A DNA stretch of 64,000 nt, taken from Promicromonospora sukumoe 327MFSha3.1. GTDB lineage: Bacteria; Actinomycetota; Actinomycetes; Actinomycetales; Cellulomonadaceae. Both the position numbers and the translations under genes were made by a program. Below the pieces are notes generated by a model, which was given only the letters and a program-made list of their open reading frames with translations, did not search any database and was not told the DNA's origin. The stretch covers positions 744,001 to 808,000 of the forward strand of contig NZ_ARQM01000010.1 in the NCBI RefSeq assembly GCF_000385135.1, written 5' to 3'. Shown one piece after another: positions 32,937 to 41,764 of this stretch; within the stretch, counting starts at the first letter, position 1, and each line of letters opens with the position of its first letter.

Positions 32937-35378
32937 ATGATCCGCCGGCCCGCCTCCGACGAGCGTCCAGCCCCCGACGAGCGAGGTCAGGCGCTCGCGG
33001 AGTACGTCGCCGTCGTCGGCCTGCTGCTCCTCGTGGTCGCCGTGGCGCTCGCGGCGGCGACGCCGGTGGGCCGGGACCTGAGCGGCCAGCTCGTCTGCGC
33101 CGTCCAGTCCATCGGGCAGCCCGAGAGCCCCGAGGACTGCGTCGACGGGCCGGGGCACGGGCCCGGCGACGACGACGGGCCGGGCGGCCCCGGCGACGAC
33201 GACCGGCCCGGCGACACCTCGTGCGAGGACGAGCTCACGCTGTCCCGGGTCGCCCAGGAGGACCACGACACCGCCATGGTCGTGATCCAGATCGGCTGCG
33301 TCTGGTACCCGATCCCCGTGACGTGCCTGTTCACCGTCTCGGAGACCGAGCTCGACGACGTCTGGAAGACGGTGATCTCGGGCGGCCGGGACGAGAGCCT
33401 GGAGCGCGAGGGGAACGACAAGATCGTCGACTGCGTGACCGCCGGCTGGGGCGACGAGAGCGAGGACCCGGACGACGAGGAGTGCAACCGGACGATGCCG
33501 ACCAGCGAGGACGTCAGCCTCGACCCGCCGAAGGTCCGCATCGGCTGCAAGTGGCTCCCGGTGCCCCAGGACGTGTGCGACGCCGAGTGGGAGGCGTACA
33601 AGGACTCGAAGCCCGGCAGGGAGCGCGCCGCGACGTCGGGGTGGCTCTACGAGTGCGTCACGACGGCGTACGACAACATGGAGCCCGACTGCTACGTCCA
33701 GGTCAACACCCACATCGAGGACCACACGACGTCGTTCCTGTTCTTCCGGTTCAGCACCACGGAGGCGGTGATGATCGAGCGGCTCGGTGACGGCCGCGTC
33801 CGGGTGCACATGCTCAAGGGCAGCGGGTTCGGCGGTGGGGTGTCCGGCGACGACATCTTCGGCTCGCCCATCTCCTTCGGCGTGTCCGCGATCGACGGCG
33901 TCACGAGCGACACCGCGTACGAGTTCACGAGCGTCGAGGACGCGCAGGAGTGGATCTCGTGGCAGTCGAGGACCGACGGGTTGAAGTCGGGCATGGACAG
34001 CGCCTGCGGGGCCTTCGGCGGCCAGCTCCAGGCCGGCTGCGAGCCGGCGAAGCGGCGCTACAACGACCATCTCGAGGACGAGCCGGACCACCACGTCGTC
34101 AACGACGCGGACACCGAGACCAAGAAGGTCACCGTCAACGTCGGGATCGACGGGCAGAAGGGCGGCAAGAGCAAGGACGGCAAGGGCGTGGGTGCGGGCG
34201 GCAGCGCGGAGGGCAGCTACGAGGGCGAGGTCATGGTCGAGGACCGGCTCTGGGACAACGGCCTCTACGAGGTGAGCTACACGTCCACGGACATCGGCGG
34301 CTTCCTGGTCTCCGGCGCGCTCGGGCCGGGCGGGCCGTGGGGCAAGAGCGACAAGCTCGGCAAGCTGATGGGCAAGGGCGGGGTCGGCGCCACGTGGAAG
34401 GGCTCGACGAAGACCACCGTGTACTTCGACGAGAACGGCGACCTCGTGCAGATGTACATCACCATCGACGACCAGGCGCTCGCGACGCTCTACGAGGCCG
34501 GGTTCGAGGTGGAGACGGACCTGCCGTACGGCTTCGAGGCGGGCGGCAGCTACAGCAAGAACAAGCAGGAGGGCACCTCGTCCGTCCAGGAGTTCATCCT
34601 CGACTTCAACCAGTACCCGGACCTGCGGGAGAAGTTCACGCCGATGGTCGACGAGCTGTTCCCGCGCGACGACGAGGGCAAGCTCAAGAAGGGCGACATC
34701 GAGATCGACCGGGACGACCAGGAGGACGGCGGCGAGCTGCGCGAGGCGCTGGAGGAGCACGGCAACGTCCGCGAGCTGACCTACGACGACACCAAGACCG
34801 AGGAGAAGGTCGAGACGGGCGTGAGCTGGCAGGGGATCGACCTGCTCAAGGGCGAGTGGATCACCACGGACGAGGAGCGGGTGCTCAAGGAGTCGTCGTT
34901 CGAGATCACGGACGTGGACGGCAACAAGGTCAAGGTCGAGCCCGCCCCTCGCTGCCGGCACGAGAAGTTCGAGCCGGACGACGACTACTACACCAACGGC
35001 AAGGTGAAGCAGGGCCTGGGCGGCGACTGGTTCAACCCGATGTACGACAGGGACGAGGGCACGTACCCCGGCACCGACTTCGACGGCGACGTGCCGGGCA
35101 GCCGGAGCGAGAAGAGCAGGTCGCTGGCCGACGAGTACGCCAAGGCGTTCCCGGACAAGAACATCATCGTCCGGCACCGCGACATCGGGCTCGAGTTCGG
35201 GCCCGACGTCACGGGCAAGGTGCACCTGGCCACGGTGGGCGACTTCTACGTGGTGGGGCTGGACTCGGGGACGGTCACGCGCAAGGGCGACGGCGGCTAC
35301 CTGAACTGGGCGTTCAAGGGGAACTTCAACCGCCCCGGGGACAACAAGGTGGTCAAGTTCAAGCCGCGCGGAGAGTGA
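32937..35378 (+). CDS. large exported protein with Flp-type prepilin leader
   Basis: 813 residues, unrecognised overall. The leader ends at Gly17 and is followed by QALAEY, with Glu at +5 and Tyr at +6, then a hydrophobic stretch to about residue 42: the class III (Flp/TadE) prepilin pattern. A Gly/Pro/Asp linker (70-95) follows. Two related modules, each with four Cys, occupy about 117-183 and 201-252 (IGCVWYPIP, IGCKWLPVP). The rest is acidic and Gly/Lys-rich, ending in a compact domain (about 720-813; GGYLNWAFKGNF). It could be a pilus-associated exoprotein or an effector; no immunity gene is adjacent. Flanked by housekeeping genes. Confidence 0.8.
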   Translation: MIRRPASDERPAPDERGQALAEYVAVVGLLLLVVAVALAAATPVGRDLSGQLVCAVQSIGQPESPEDCVDGPGHGPGDDDGPGGPGDDDRPGDTSCEDELTLSRVAQEDHDTAMVVIQIGCVWYPIPVTCLFTVSETELDDVWKTVISGGRDESLEREGNDKIVDCVTAGWGDESEDPDDEECNRTMPTSEDVSLDPPKVRIGCKWLPVPQDVCDAEWEAYKDSKPGRERAATSGWLYECVTTAYDNMEPDCYVQVNTHIEDHTTSFLFFRFSTTEAVMIERLGDGRVRVHMLKGSGFGGGVSGDDIFGSPISFGVSAIDGVTSDTAYEFTSVEDAQEWISWQSRTDGLKSGMDSACGAFGGQLQAGCEPAKRRYNDHLEDEPDHHVVNDADTETKKVTVNVGIDGQKGGKSKDGKGVGAGGSAEGSYEGEVMVEDRLWDNGLYEVSYTSTDIGGFLVSGALGPGGPWGKSDKLGKLMGKGGVGATWKGSTKTTVYFDENGDLVQMYITIDDQALATLYEAGFEVETDLPYGFEAGGSYSKNKQEGTSSVQEFILDFNQYPDLREKFTPMVDELFPRDDEGKLKKGDIEIDRDDQEDGGELREALEEHGNVRELTYDDTKTEEKVETGVSWQGIDLLKGEWITTDEERVLKESSFEITDVDGNKVKVEPAPRCRHEKFEPDDDYYTNGKVKQGLGGDWFNPMYDRDEGTYPGTDFDGDVPGSRSEKSRSLADEYAKAFPDKNIIVRHRDIGLEFGPDVTGKVHLATVGDFYVVGLDSGTVTRKGDGGYLNWAFKGNFNRPGDNKVVKFKPRGE

Positions 35379-35384
35379 GGCGGC

Positions 35385-36215
35385 TCAGCCCCAGGTCTCG
35401 CCCGTGAGCTGCTCGTAGATCTCGACGTACCGGGCGCGGGTCTCGGCGACGACGTCCGCCGGGATCTCGGGCCCGGGGTAGGTGCGGTCCCAGCCGGTCA
35501 GGGTCGAGGACCAGTCGCGCACGAACTGCTTGTCGTAGGACCACTGCCCGCGGCCGGGCTCGTACTCGCTCGCCTTCCAGAAGCGCGAGGAGTCGGGCGT
35601 GAGCACCTCGTCGGCGAGGGTCAGCACGCCGTCGGCGTCGAACCCGAACTCCAGCTTCGTGTCGGCGATGATGACGCCGCGCTCGCGCGCGATCTCGGCG
35701 CCGCGGTCGTAGATGGCGAGGGTCAGCTCGCGCAGGCGGTCCGTGGTCTCGGCGCCCAGCTCCTTGGCGATCTCGTCGACGGAGATGTACTCGTCGTGCC
35801 CCTCGTCGGCCTTGGTCGACGGCGTGAACACGGGCTCCGGCAGCCGGTCGGCCTCGACCAGGCCCGGGGGGAACGCCACGCCGGACACGCTGCCGGTGGC
35901 GTTGTACGAGTCCAGCCCGCCGCCCGCGAGGTACCCGCGGGCGATGCACTCGACCGGGACGATCGTCAGCTTCTTGCAGCGGATCGCGCGGCCGGCCCAC
36001 TCCTCGGGGACGTCCTCGCTGATCACGTGGTTGGGCACCAGGTCGGCGAACTGCCGGAACCACCACAGCGAGAGCTGGGTGAGGATCGCGCCCTTGTCGG
36101 GCACGGGCGTCGGCAGCACGACGTCGTACACCGACACGCGGTCGGAGGCCACCAGGATCACATCGTCGCCGTCCGCGTAGACCTCGCGAACCTTGCCCTT
36201 CCGGATCAGTTCCAC
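35385..36215 (-). CDS. purC: SAICAR synthetase
   Basis: Purine synthesis step joining CAIR and aspartate with ATP; 276 residues. ATP-binding N-terminus GKVREVYADGDDVILVASDRV, then VECIARGYLAGGG and IADTKLEFGFDADG (metal and aspartate site), DKQFVRDW. TAGCCT ends 7 nt before GTG 36215, so the short N-terminus (KGKVREVY near residue 6) seems genuine. It is tail to tail with the exoprotein gene with 6 bp between stop codons and no room for a terminator. No other purine gene is present. Confidence 0.95.
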   Translation of the reverse strand: MELIRKGKVREVYADGDDVILVASDRVSVYDVVLPTPVPDKGAILTQLSLWWFRQFADLVPNHVISEDVPEEWAGRAIRCKKLTIVPVECIARGYLAGGGLDSYNATGSVSGVAFPPGLVEADRLPEPVFTPSTKADEGHDEYISVDEIAKELGAETTDRLRELTLAIYDRGAEIARERGVIIADTKLEFGFDADGVLTLADEVLTPDSSRFWKASEYEPGRGQWSYDKQFVRDWSSTLTGWDRTYPGPEIPADVVAETRARYVEIYEQLTGETWG

Positions 36216-36222
36216 GGGGCCA

Positions 36223-36228
36223 AGGCTA
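36223..36228 (-). promoter_or_regulatory. -10 hexamer TAGCCT of purC, leaderless type
   Basis: 7 nt before GTG 36215 and only 4 bp from the hairpin that ends the alpha-glucosidase transcript. Confidence 0.5.
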
Positions 36229-36232
36229 ACCC

Positions 36233-36261
36233 GGTACGCGCACCGGGCCGGTGCGCGTACC
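36233..36261 (-). terminator. hairpin after the alpha-glucosidase gene
   Basis: A 14-bp perfect inverted repeat (36233-36246 with 36248-36261) with a single central base, 22 bp past the stop. Confidence 0.75.
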
Positions 36262-36283
36262 AGGGCTCGTCACCATGAGTGCG

Positions 36284-37924
36284 TCATGCGCCCGCGAGGT
36301 CCAGGACGGCGTAGCCGGAGCCGTCCAGGTGCACGACGTCGGCGCCTGTCCCGTTGCCGGCCCCGCCGCCCGCCCCGCCGCCCGCCTCGACCCGGAACCC
36401 CCGGCCGAGCAGTGTCCGTCCCCCGGCGGCACCGGCCAGCGGGAACTCCACCGCCGCGCTCCCCGGGTTGAGCAGCACGGCCAGCGTGCCGCCCCGCACG
36501 TACGCCAGGGGGTATCCCGTGGCCAGCACATCGACCGGCGCCGCCGCGTCCAGCCGCTCGTCGCCGTGCCGCAGCGCGATCAGGTCGCGGACCAGGCGCA
36601 GCAGCGAGCCGGCGTCGTCCACCTGGGCGGCGACCGTCGGACGCTCCGGGTCGGGATCCTCCGGCAGGTAGGCCGAGTCCGCGGGCTTGCCCGGGCCGTA
36701 GGGGTCCGCGGGCAGATCGCCCCACTGCATCGGCGTGCGCGAGCCGGCCCGGTCGTACGCCGGGCCGAGCCGCGAGCCCTCCAGCGTGGGGGTGCCCGGC
36801 ACGTACCGCATGCCGATCTCGTCGCCGTAGTAGACCGACGGCAGGGCCGGCCAGGTCATCGTGAGCACGTGCGCCACGCGGGCCTGCTCGGCGTCGCGCG
36901 GGCCCGCCACCAGCCGCGTGAAGTCGTGGTTCGACGTCGGCAGGCCCACCACGCCGCCGCGGTCCGTCGCCGCGATGGCATCCGTCGCGGCCTGCCACGC
37001 CTGCACGAACGTGGCCGCGTCACCGGCGCCGTCCGCACCGGCCCACGGTGCCAGCTCGCCCCAGGACTCGCTCACCGTGCCCGCGTTGTTGTTCCACAGC
37101 GAGCGCAGCGGCAGGCCGTCGTCGTCGCCGCCGAACTGGAGGAAGAAGTCGGCGTGGAAGCCCGCGGGGACGGCGACCTTCGGGTCGCCCCACTCGCTGA
37201 TGATCACGCGGCCGGGCCACTCGCGGTCCAGCCAGGCACGCATCTCGTGCCACAGCCTGCCGGTCTCGACGTGGCCGGGGTCGTCCTTGACGAGGGACGC
37301 CGCCATGTCGACGCGGAACCCGGCCACGCCGAGGCCGAACCAGTGCGCCATGATCTCGCGCAGGGCGGCCCGGTTGGCCAGCGGCCCGGGCGCGTCGACG
37401 GGCTGCCGCCAGGGCTCGGCGGGGTCCGTGCGGGCGTACCCGAAGTTGAGCGCGGGCTGCACGGGGAAGAAGTTGGGCTTGTAGTACCCGCCCCGCTTCC
37501 CCCGACCGGACTGGAAGCCCTCGGCGGGCACGTCGCTCCACACGAACCGGTGGTCGTCCGGGTCGTCGGCCGACGCGCGGAACCAGGGGTGCTGGTCCGA
37601 CGTGTGGCCGGCCACGAGGTCGAGCAGCACGGAGATGCCCCGCCGTCCGGCCTCCTCGGTCAGCCGTGCCAGGTCCTCGTTCGTGCCGTAGCGCGGCGCG
37701 ATCGTGAGGAAGTCGGCGACGTCGTAGCCCGCGTCGGCGAACGGGGAGACGAAGCACGGGCTGAGCCAGATCGCGTCCACCCCGAGCCACGCGAGGTAGT
37801 CCAGGCGCTCGGCGATCCCGGCGAGGTCGCCGATCCCGTCGCCGTTCGAGTCCGCGAAGGACTGCGGGTAGATCTGGTACAGCACGGTGCGTCCCAGGCG
37901 GGACGCGAGGTCGACGGAGGCCAA
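36284..37924 (-). CDS. GH13 alpha-glucosidase (oligo-1,6-glucosidase type)
   Basis: 546 residues, cytosolic. GH13 blocks in order: LLDLVAGHTSDQHPWF, GVAGFRVDMAASLVKD (nucleophile Asp), ISEWGDPKV (acid/base Glu), TSNHDFTRL (His-Asp). YQIYPQSFADSNGDGIGDL is the usual opening of the exo-glucosidases that act on short malto- or isomalto-oligosaccharides. TTG 37924 has AAGGGG 8 nt upstream. It lies after a palindrome (37962) on the same strand as the importer operon. The alpha-linkage does not match the neighbouring beta-glucosidase, so shared regulation is uncertain. Confidence 0.92.
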   Translation of the reverse strand: MASVDLASRLGRTVLYQIYPQSFADSNGDGIGDLAGIAERLDYLAWLGVDAIWLSPCFVSPFADAGYDVADFLTIAPRYGTNEDLARLTEEAGRRGISVLLDLVAGHTSDQHPWFRASADDPDDHRFVWSDVPAEGFQSGRGKRGGYYKPNFFPVQPALNFGYARTDPAEPWRQPVDAPGPLANRAALREIMAHWFGLGVAGFRVDMAASLVKDDPGHVETGRLWHEMRAWLDREWPGRVIISEWGDPKVAVPAGFHADFFLQFGGDDDGLPLRSLWNNNAGTVSESWGELAPWAGADGAGDAATFVQAWQAATDAIAATDRGGVVGLPTSNHDFTRLVAGPRDAEQARVAHVLTMTWPALPSVYYGDEIGMRYVPGTPTLEGSRLGPAYDRAGSRTPMQWGDLPADPYGPGKPADSAYLPEDPDPERPTVAAQVDDAGSLLRLVRDLIALRHGDERLDAAAPVDVLATGYPLAYVRGGTLAVLLNPGSAAVEFPLAGAAGGRTLLGRGFRVEAGGGAGGGAGNGTGADVVHLDGSGYAVLDLAGA

Positions 37925-37961
37925 GGAACTACCCCTTCGTAGATGGTGCGGAAGATCCAGC

Positions 37962-38005
37962 GTGTCAGACGCACAGATCACCGGAGTGACCTGTGCGTCT
38001 GACAC
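37962..38005. repeat. 44-bp palindrome family, copy B
   Basis: 20-bp arms (37962-37981 with 37986-38005) with one mismatch, which becomes a G-U pair in the minus-strand transcript. It starts 8 bp past the stop of the secreted glycosidase gene and ends 37 bp before the alpha-glucosidase start. Confidence 0.88.
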
Positions 38006-38013
38006 GGAGGGGT

Positions 38014-39597
38014 TCAGTCGCGGCCGACGGCGAAGGTCTCCATGGCCATCAGCGGGCGCACCTCGCGCTCCAGGGCGCCGCGGGAGACGTAGCGGCGCAT
38101 CGCGTCGTCGGCCAGCTCGTTGCCGAGCGCGGCCATGATCATGCCCTGGTCCAGGGCGAGGTACCGCTGGGAGACCTGGCCGCTGCGCACGGCCACGGCG
38201 TCGTAGAAGCCGCCCGGGCCGTACGCGTCGAAGTCCGCGGCGATGTTGCGCAGGTTCGTCATCGCGTCACCGTGCGCGTAGCGCAGCGCGAGGAACGACG
38301 CGTGCGGCGTCACCACGCCGTCGCCGTACTCGGTGGGCGCCGGCGAGCCCTCGCGGCAGCCCTCGTACGGCTGGTCGACCGTCGTGCGCTCCTGGTCGGA
38401 GGTGTAGCCCGGCCCGTCCAGCCCGAGCTGGTCGACGCCGTACTCGCGGTACCCGCCGGCCGGGTCGTTGGACGGCGAGAAGCCCCAGTACCCGTAGTCC
38501 GCCTCCCGCAGGCCGTGCTCGATCTGACCCTGCACGTACAGCGGGTGGTTGCGGCCCCACGAGCGCGGGCCCCACGTCTCCTCGGGCACGAACAGCGGCA
38601 CCATGAGCGCCTCGAACATGCTGCCGCCCCAGGTCGGCACCACGCGCATGCCGCGGTACGGCAGCGCGCCCTCGAACACGGGCACACCCAGGTGCTCGGC
38701 CCACTGGCCCACCGGGCGCGTCTCGGTCCAGGACCAGTCGCACGTGTCGGGGAACGTGCGGTACGTGCCGAAGTAGTGCTCCGCCGGGATCTGCCCCTCG
38801 GCGATGCCCAGGTAGGACGCGATGCGCGGCTCCGTGTTGAACGCCCCGTAGTGGTGGCCCGTGTACCAGACGTCGGCGCCCATCTCGCAGTAGTCGCCGG
38901 CCACCGGCGCGGTCTCCCGCGGGTCCTCGTCCCAGAACCCGCCGCGGATCTGGTTCTGCGCCGGGTCGTAGTAGCAGCCGAAGTCCATGTCCTCGCGGAC
39001 GGCGTCCGCCGCGCGGGCCAGCGACGGCTCCGCCCGCGCGGTCAGCAGCAGGCCCGTCGCGAGCCAGCCGTTGTCCACGCTCGACAGGAACGGCTTGACC
39101 GGGTCACCGCTCGTGGGGAAGGTCAGGAGCTTGGCGCCCGTGGCCGGGTCGTACCAGTTGTAGAACATGCCGCTCGGCTCGTGCTTCTCCAGCCCGGCCA
39201 CGGTGTGCAGCGTCGTCGACAGGCGCTCGCGGGCCTCCTTGCGGTCGATCAGGCCCGTGTTGCGGGCCACGACAGTGCTCCACAGGTAGGCGCCGATGTT
39301 GGTGGGCGACGTGTACCCGCCGCGGCTGGCGGGGTCCAGGTCGCCGCCGATGTTGTCGTCCGGCAGGCCCGTCTCGTCGTCGACCATGGCCTCGAACGAG
39401 CGCCAGGTGTCGGCGGCCCACGCATGGAGCTGGCGGCGGTCCTTGGCTGAGGTGGTGTTGCCGGGAGTGGTCGTGCCGGGAGTGCTCTGGGACGCGGCTT
39501 CCGGGGCCGGCGTCGCCCCCGTGGCGCTCGCCGGCAGTGCGGCGAACGCCAGGGCGGCGACGGCTCCGGTCGCGAGCGCGGTGCGGATCCTGCTCAT
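38014..39597 (-). CDS. secreted PF10091-type glycoside hydrolase, related to beta-1,2-glucanases
   Basis: 527 residues. A Sec signal peptide (residues 1 to about 27, ALPASATGA) precedes a Ser/Thr/Pro linker and an (alpha/alpha)-barrel-like domain. Landmarks: YTSPTNIGAYLWS, MFYNWYDPATG, SSVDNGWLATGL, TWGGSMFEALMVP, YGYWGFSPSNDPAGGYREYG, VTPHASFLAL and LALDQGMIMAALGN. These match the glucoamylase-annotated PF10091 family, whose characterised members include GH144 endo-beta-1,2-glucanases. Substrate and exact GH family are inferred. ATG 39597 has AGGAG 8 nt upstream. Last gene of the importer operon, ended by palindrome copy B. Confidence 0.82.
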   Translation of the reverse strand: MSRIRTALATGAVAALAFAALPASATGATPAPEAASQSTPGTTTPGNTTSAKDRRQLHAWAADTWRSFEAMVDDETGLPDDNIGGDLDPASRGGYTSPTNIGAYLWSTVVARNTGLIDRKEARERLSTTLHTVAGLEKHEPSGMFYNWYDPATGAKLLTFPTSGDPVKPFLSSVDNGWLATGLLLTARAEPSLARAADAVREDMDFGCYYDPAQNQIRGGFWDEDPRETAPVAGDYCEMGADVWYTGHHYGAFNTEPRIASYLGIAEGQIPAEHYFGTYRTFPDTCDWSWTETRPVGQWAEHLGVPVFEGALPYRGMRVVPTWGGSMFEALMVPLFVPEETWGPRSWGRNHPLYVQGQIEHGLREADYGYWGFSPSNDPAGGYREYGVDQLGLDGPGYTSDQERTTVDQPYEGCREGSPAPTEYGDGVVTPHASFLALRYAHGDAMTNLRNIAADFDAYGPGGFYDAVAVRSGQVSQRYLALDQGMIMAALGNELADDAMRRYVSRGALEREVRPLMAMETFAVGRD

Positions 39598-39666
39598 CAG
39601 GTGTCTCCTACGTCGTCGTAGTGGGGACAGGGCAGTGCGGAAAGGGTCTGGCTGACAGGTGGTGCG

Positions 39667-40854
39667 TCAGCGGGCGAGCAGCCCCGTGCGCGCGACCCGG
39701 CCGAGCCACGCGAGGCTCGGCTTGGGCGTGCGCACGAAGGTGGTGCGGTCCACGGCGATCAGGCCGAACGTGGGCCGGAACCCGCTCATCCACTCGTAGT
39801 TGTCCAGCAGCGACCAGTGCAGGTAGCCGTCCACCTGGCAGCCGGCGGCGATGGCGTTGGCCATGCCCTCCAGCGCGCCGGTGGTGTAGTCGATGCGGCG
39901 GGAGTCGTCGGCCGTGGCCATGCCGTTCTCGGTGACGATCATCGGCACGCCGCCGGTGATCTTGTGGGTGTACTCCAGCGCCTCGCCGAGCGCCTGCGGG
40001 TAGTACTCCCAGCCCGTCAGGGTCTTCTCGACGTCGTCGCCGAAGGGGATGGGCTCGCCGTCCGCCCCGATGATGGTGCGCAGGTAGCTCTGCACGCCCA
40101 CGAAGTCGTCGCCGCGCGCGACCTCCAGGAAGAAGTCCTCGCGCGGGTAGGCGTAGGCGTCGCGGGCCTCCTCGGCGCCGGGCGCCGCCTGGAACACCTG
40201 GTTGGCGATGGTCCAGCCGGCCTTGACGTGCCCCAGCCCGTGCAGGATGTCGACGGCGCGCCGGTGGGCGGTGGCCTGGATCTCCGAGGCGGCCTGGTCC
40301 GGGGCGGCGAGCCCGGCGGCGTCCAGGTTGGTGCGCCGGCTCGCGCCGAGCATCATCGAGGTGATGTTGGGCTCGTTGATGGTCACGACGTGGCCGACGT
40401 CGCCCAGGATCTCCGTGGTGGTCTCGACGTACCGGCTGAACAGGTCGACGGCGTCGGGCGCGAACCAGCCGCCACGCTCCGCGAACCAGCGGGGGAGCGT
40501 GAAGTGCAGCAGCGTGACCATCGGCGTCACGCCCGCCTCGAGGCAGGTGTCGATCATCCGCCGGTAGTGCGCCAGCTGCGCCCGTGAGATCTCGCCCTCG
40601 GCCGGCTCGATGCGCGCCCACTCGATCGAGAAGCGGTACGCGTTCAGGCCGGCGGCCGCCAGCAGCGCGATGTCCTCGCCGTAGCGGTGGTAGCTGTCGA
40701 CGGCGTCGCCGGAGCTCTCCGCGCACAGCGACCCGGCGACGTGCTCCTTGGCCCACCAGTCGCTGTTGGTGTTGCCGCCCTCGATCTGGTGCGCGGCGGT
40801 CGAGGCGCCCCACAGGAACTCGGGGGCGGTGGGCAGCGTGATCTGTTCGGTCAC
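39667..40854 (-). CDS. GH1 beta-glucosidase
   Basis: 395 residues, no signal peptide. Acid/base Glu in VVTINEPNIT and nucleophile Glu in MIVTENGMATADD; the opening FLWGASTAAHQIEGGN and closing HWSLLDNYEWMSGF complete the GH1 glycone pocket. It is shorter than the usual 440-480 residues, with trimmed loops. It would hydrolyse beta-linked oligosaccharides taken in by the importer. GTG start, 10 bp after the permease gene. Separated from the secreted glycosidase gene by 69 bp. Confidence 0.93.
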   Translation of the reverse strand: MTEQITLPTAPEFLWGASTAAHQIEGGNTNSDWWAKEHVAGSLCAESSGDAVDSYHRYGEDIALLAAAGLNAYRFSIEWARIEPAEGEISRAQLAHYRRMIDTCLEAGVTPMVTLLHFTLPRWFAERGGWFAPDAVDLFSRYVETTTEILGDVGHVVTINEPNITSMMLGASRRTNLDAAGLAAPDQAASEIQATAHRRAVDILHGLGHVKAGWTIANQVFQAAPGAEEARDAYAYPREDFFLEVARGDDFVGVQSYLRTIIGADGEPIPFGDDVEKTLTGWEYYPQALGEALEYTHKITGGVPMIVTENGMATADDSRRIDYTTGALEGMANAIAAGCQVDGYLHWSLLDNYEWMSGFRPTFGLIAVDRTTFVRTPKPSLAWLGRVARTGLLAR

Positions 40855-40864
40855 GGAAGAACTC

Positions 40865-41764
40865 CTACTTCAGGCCGGTGGTGGAGATGCCCTGCACGAT
40901 GTGCCGCTGCAGGGCGAGGAAGACGATGAGGATGGGCAGCACGATGACGGTCGCGCCCGCCACCAGCAGGCCGTACTGCACGGTGTTCTGCCCCGTGGAG
41001 TACAGGGCCAGGGCCACGGGCAGCGTGTACTTGTCGGCCGACTGCACGGCGACCAGGGGCCACAGGAAGTTGTTCCAGGACCCGAGGAACGTCAGGATGC
41101 CGAGCGTCGCCAGCGCGGGCTTGGTCTGCGGCAGCACGACGGCGAAGAACGTGCGGAACTCGCCCGCGCCGTCGACGCGGGCGGCGTCGAGCAGTTCGTC
41201 CGGGATGTCGAGCATGAACTGCCGCATCAGGAACACGCCGAACGGCGCCGCCAGGAAGGGCAGGATCAGCGCCGCGTAGGTGTTGATCAGGTCCAGGTTG
41301 GCCACGAGCACGAACAGCGGTACGAACGTGACCATGCCCGGGACCATGAGCGTGCCCATGATCAGCAGGAACAGCACGCGGCGGCCGGGGAAGTCGAGCT
41401 TGGCCAGCGCGTAGCCGACCATGGCGCTGAACAGCACCGACCCGACGGTGACGGCCAGCGCCACGACCACCGAGTTCGCGAAGAACCGCGGGAAGTCGAG
41501 CGTCGCGAAGAGCTCGGTGTAGTTGTCCCACGTGGGCTGCTCGGGGAACAGGGTCGGCGGGAACTGCCGGATCTCGCCCTCGGGCTTGACCGAGGAGACG
41601 ATCATCCACACGAGCGGCCCGAACGAGGCCGCGAGGCCCAGCAGGAGCACGACGTTGAGGAGGATCGCGCGCGGCGTGAACCGGCGGGCGGCGGACCGGC
41701 CCTCGGAGGGCTGGTCCCCGGCGGGGCGGCGGGTCCTGGGCCGCTCGGTGAGGACAGTCATCAC
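40865..41764 (-). CDS. ABC sugar permease, MalG type
   Basis: 299 residues, six membrane helices and a basic N-terminus (RPRTRRPAGDQPSEGRSAARR). The EAA loop that docks on the ATPase is LLDAARVDGAGEFRTFFAVVLP. Start overlaps the MalF-type stop in ATGA. No ATPase gene is in the locus; such CUT1 importers in actinobacteria usually share an MsiK-type ATPase encoded elsewhere. Confidence 0.93.
   Translation of the reverse strand: MMTVLTERPRTRRPAGDQPSEGRSAARRFTPRAILLNVVLLLGLAASFGPLVWMIVSSVKPEGEIRQFPPTLFPEQPTWDNYTELFATLDFPRFFANSVVVALAVTVGSVLFSAMVGYALAKLDFPGRRVLFLLIMGTLMVPGMVTFVPLFVLVANLDLINTYAALILPFLAAPFGVFLMRQFMLDIPDELLDAARVDGAGEFRTFFAVVLPQTKPALATLGILTFLGSWNNFLWPLVAVQSADKYTLPVALALYSTGQNTVQYGLLVAGATVIVLPILIVFLALQRHIVQGISTTGLK

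Noticed and set aside
32937-35378. Complete toxin-immunity module
   Set aside because: No small gene follows on the same strand; purC is convergent 6 bp away, so no immunity partner is visible.
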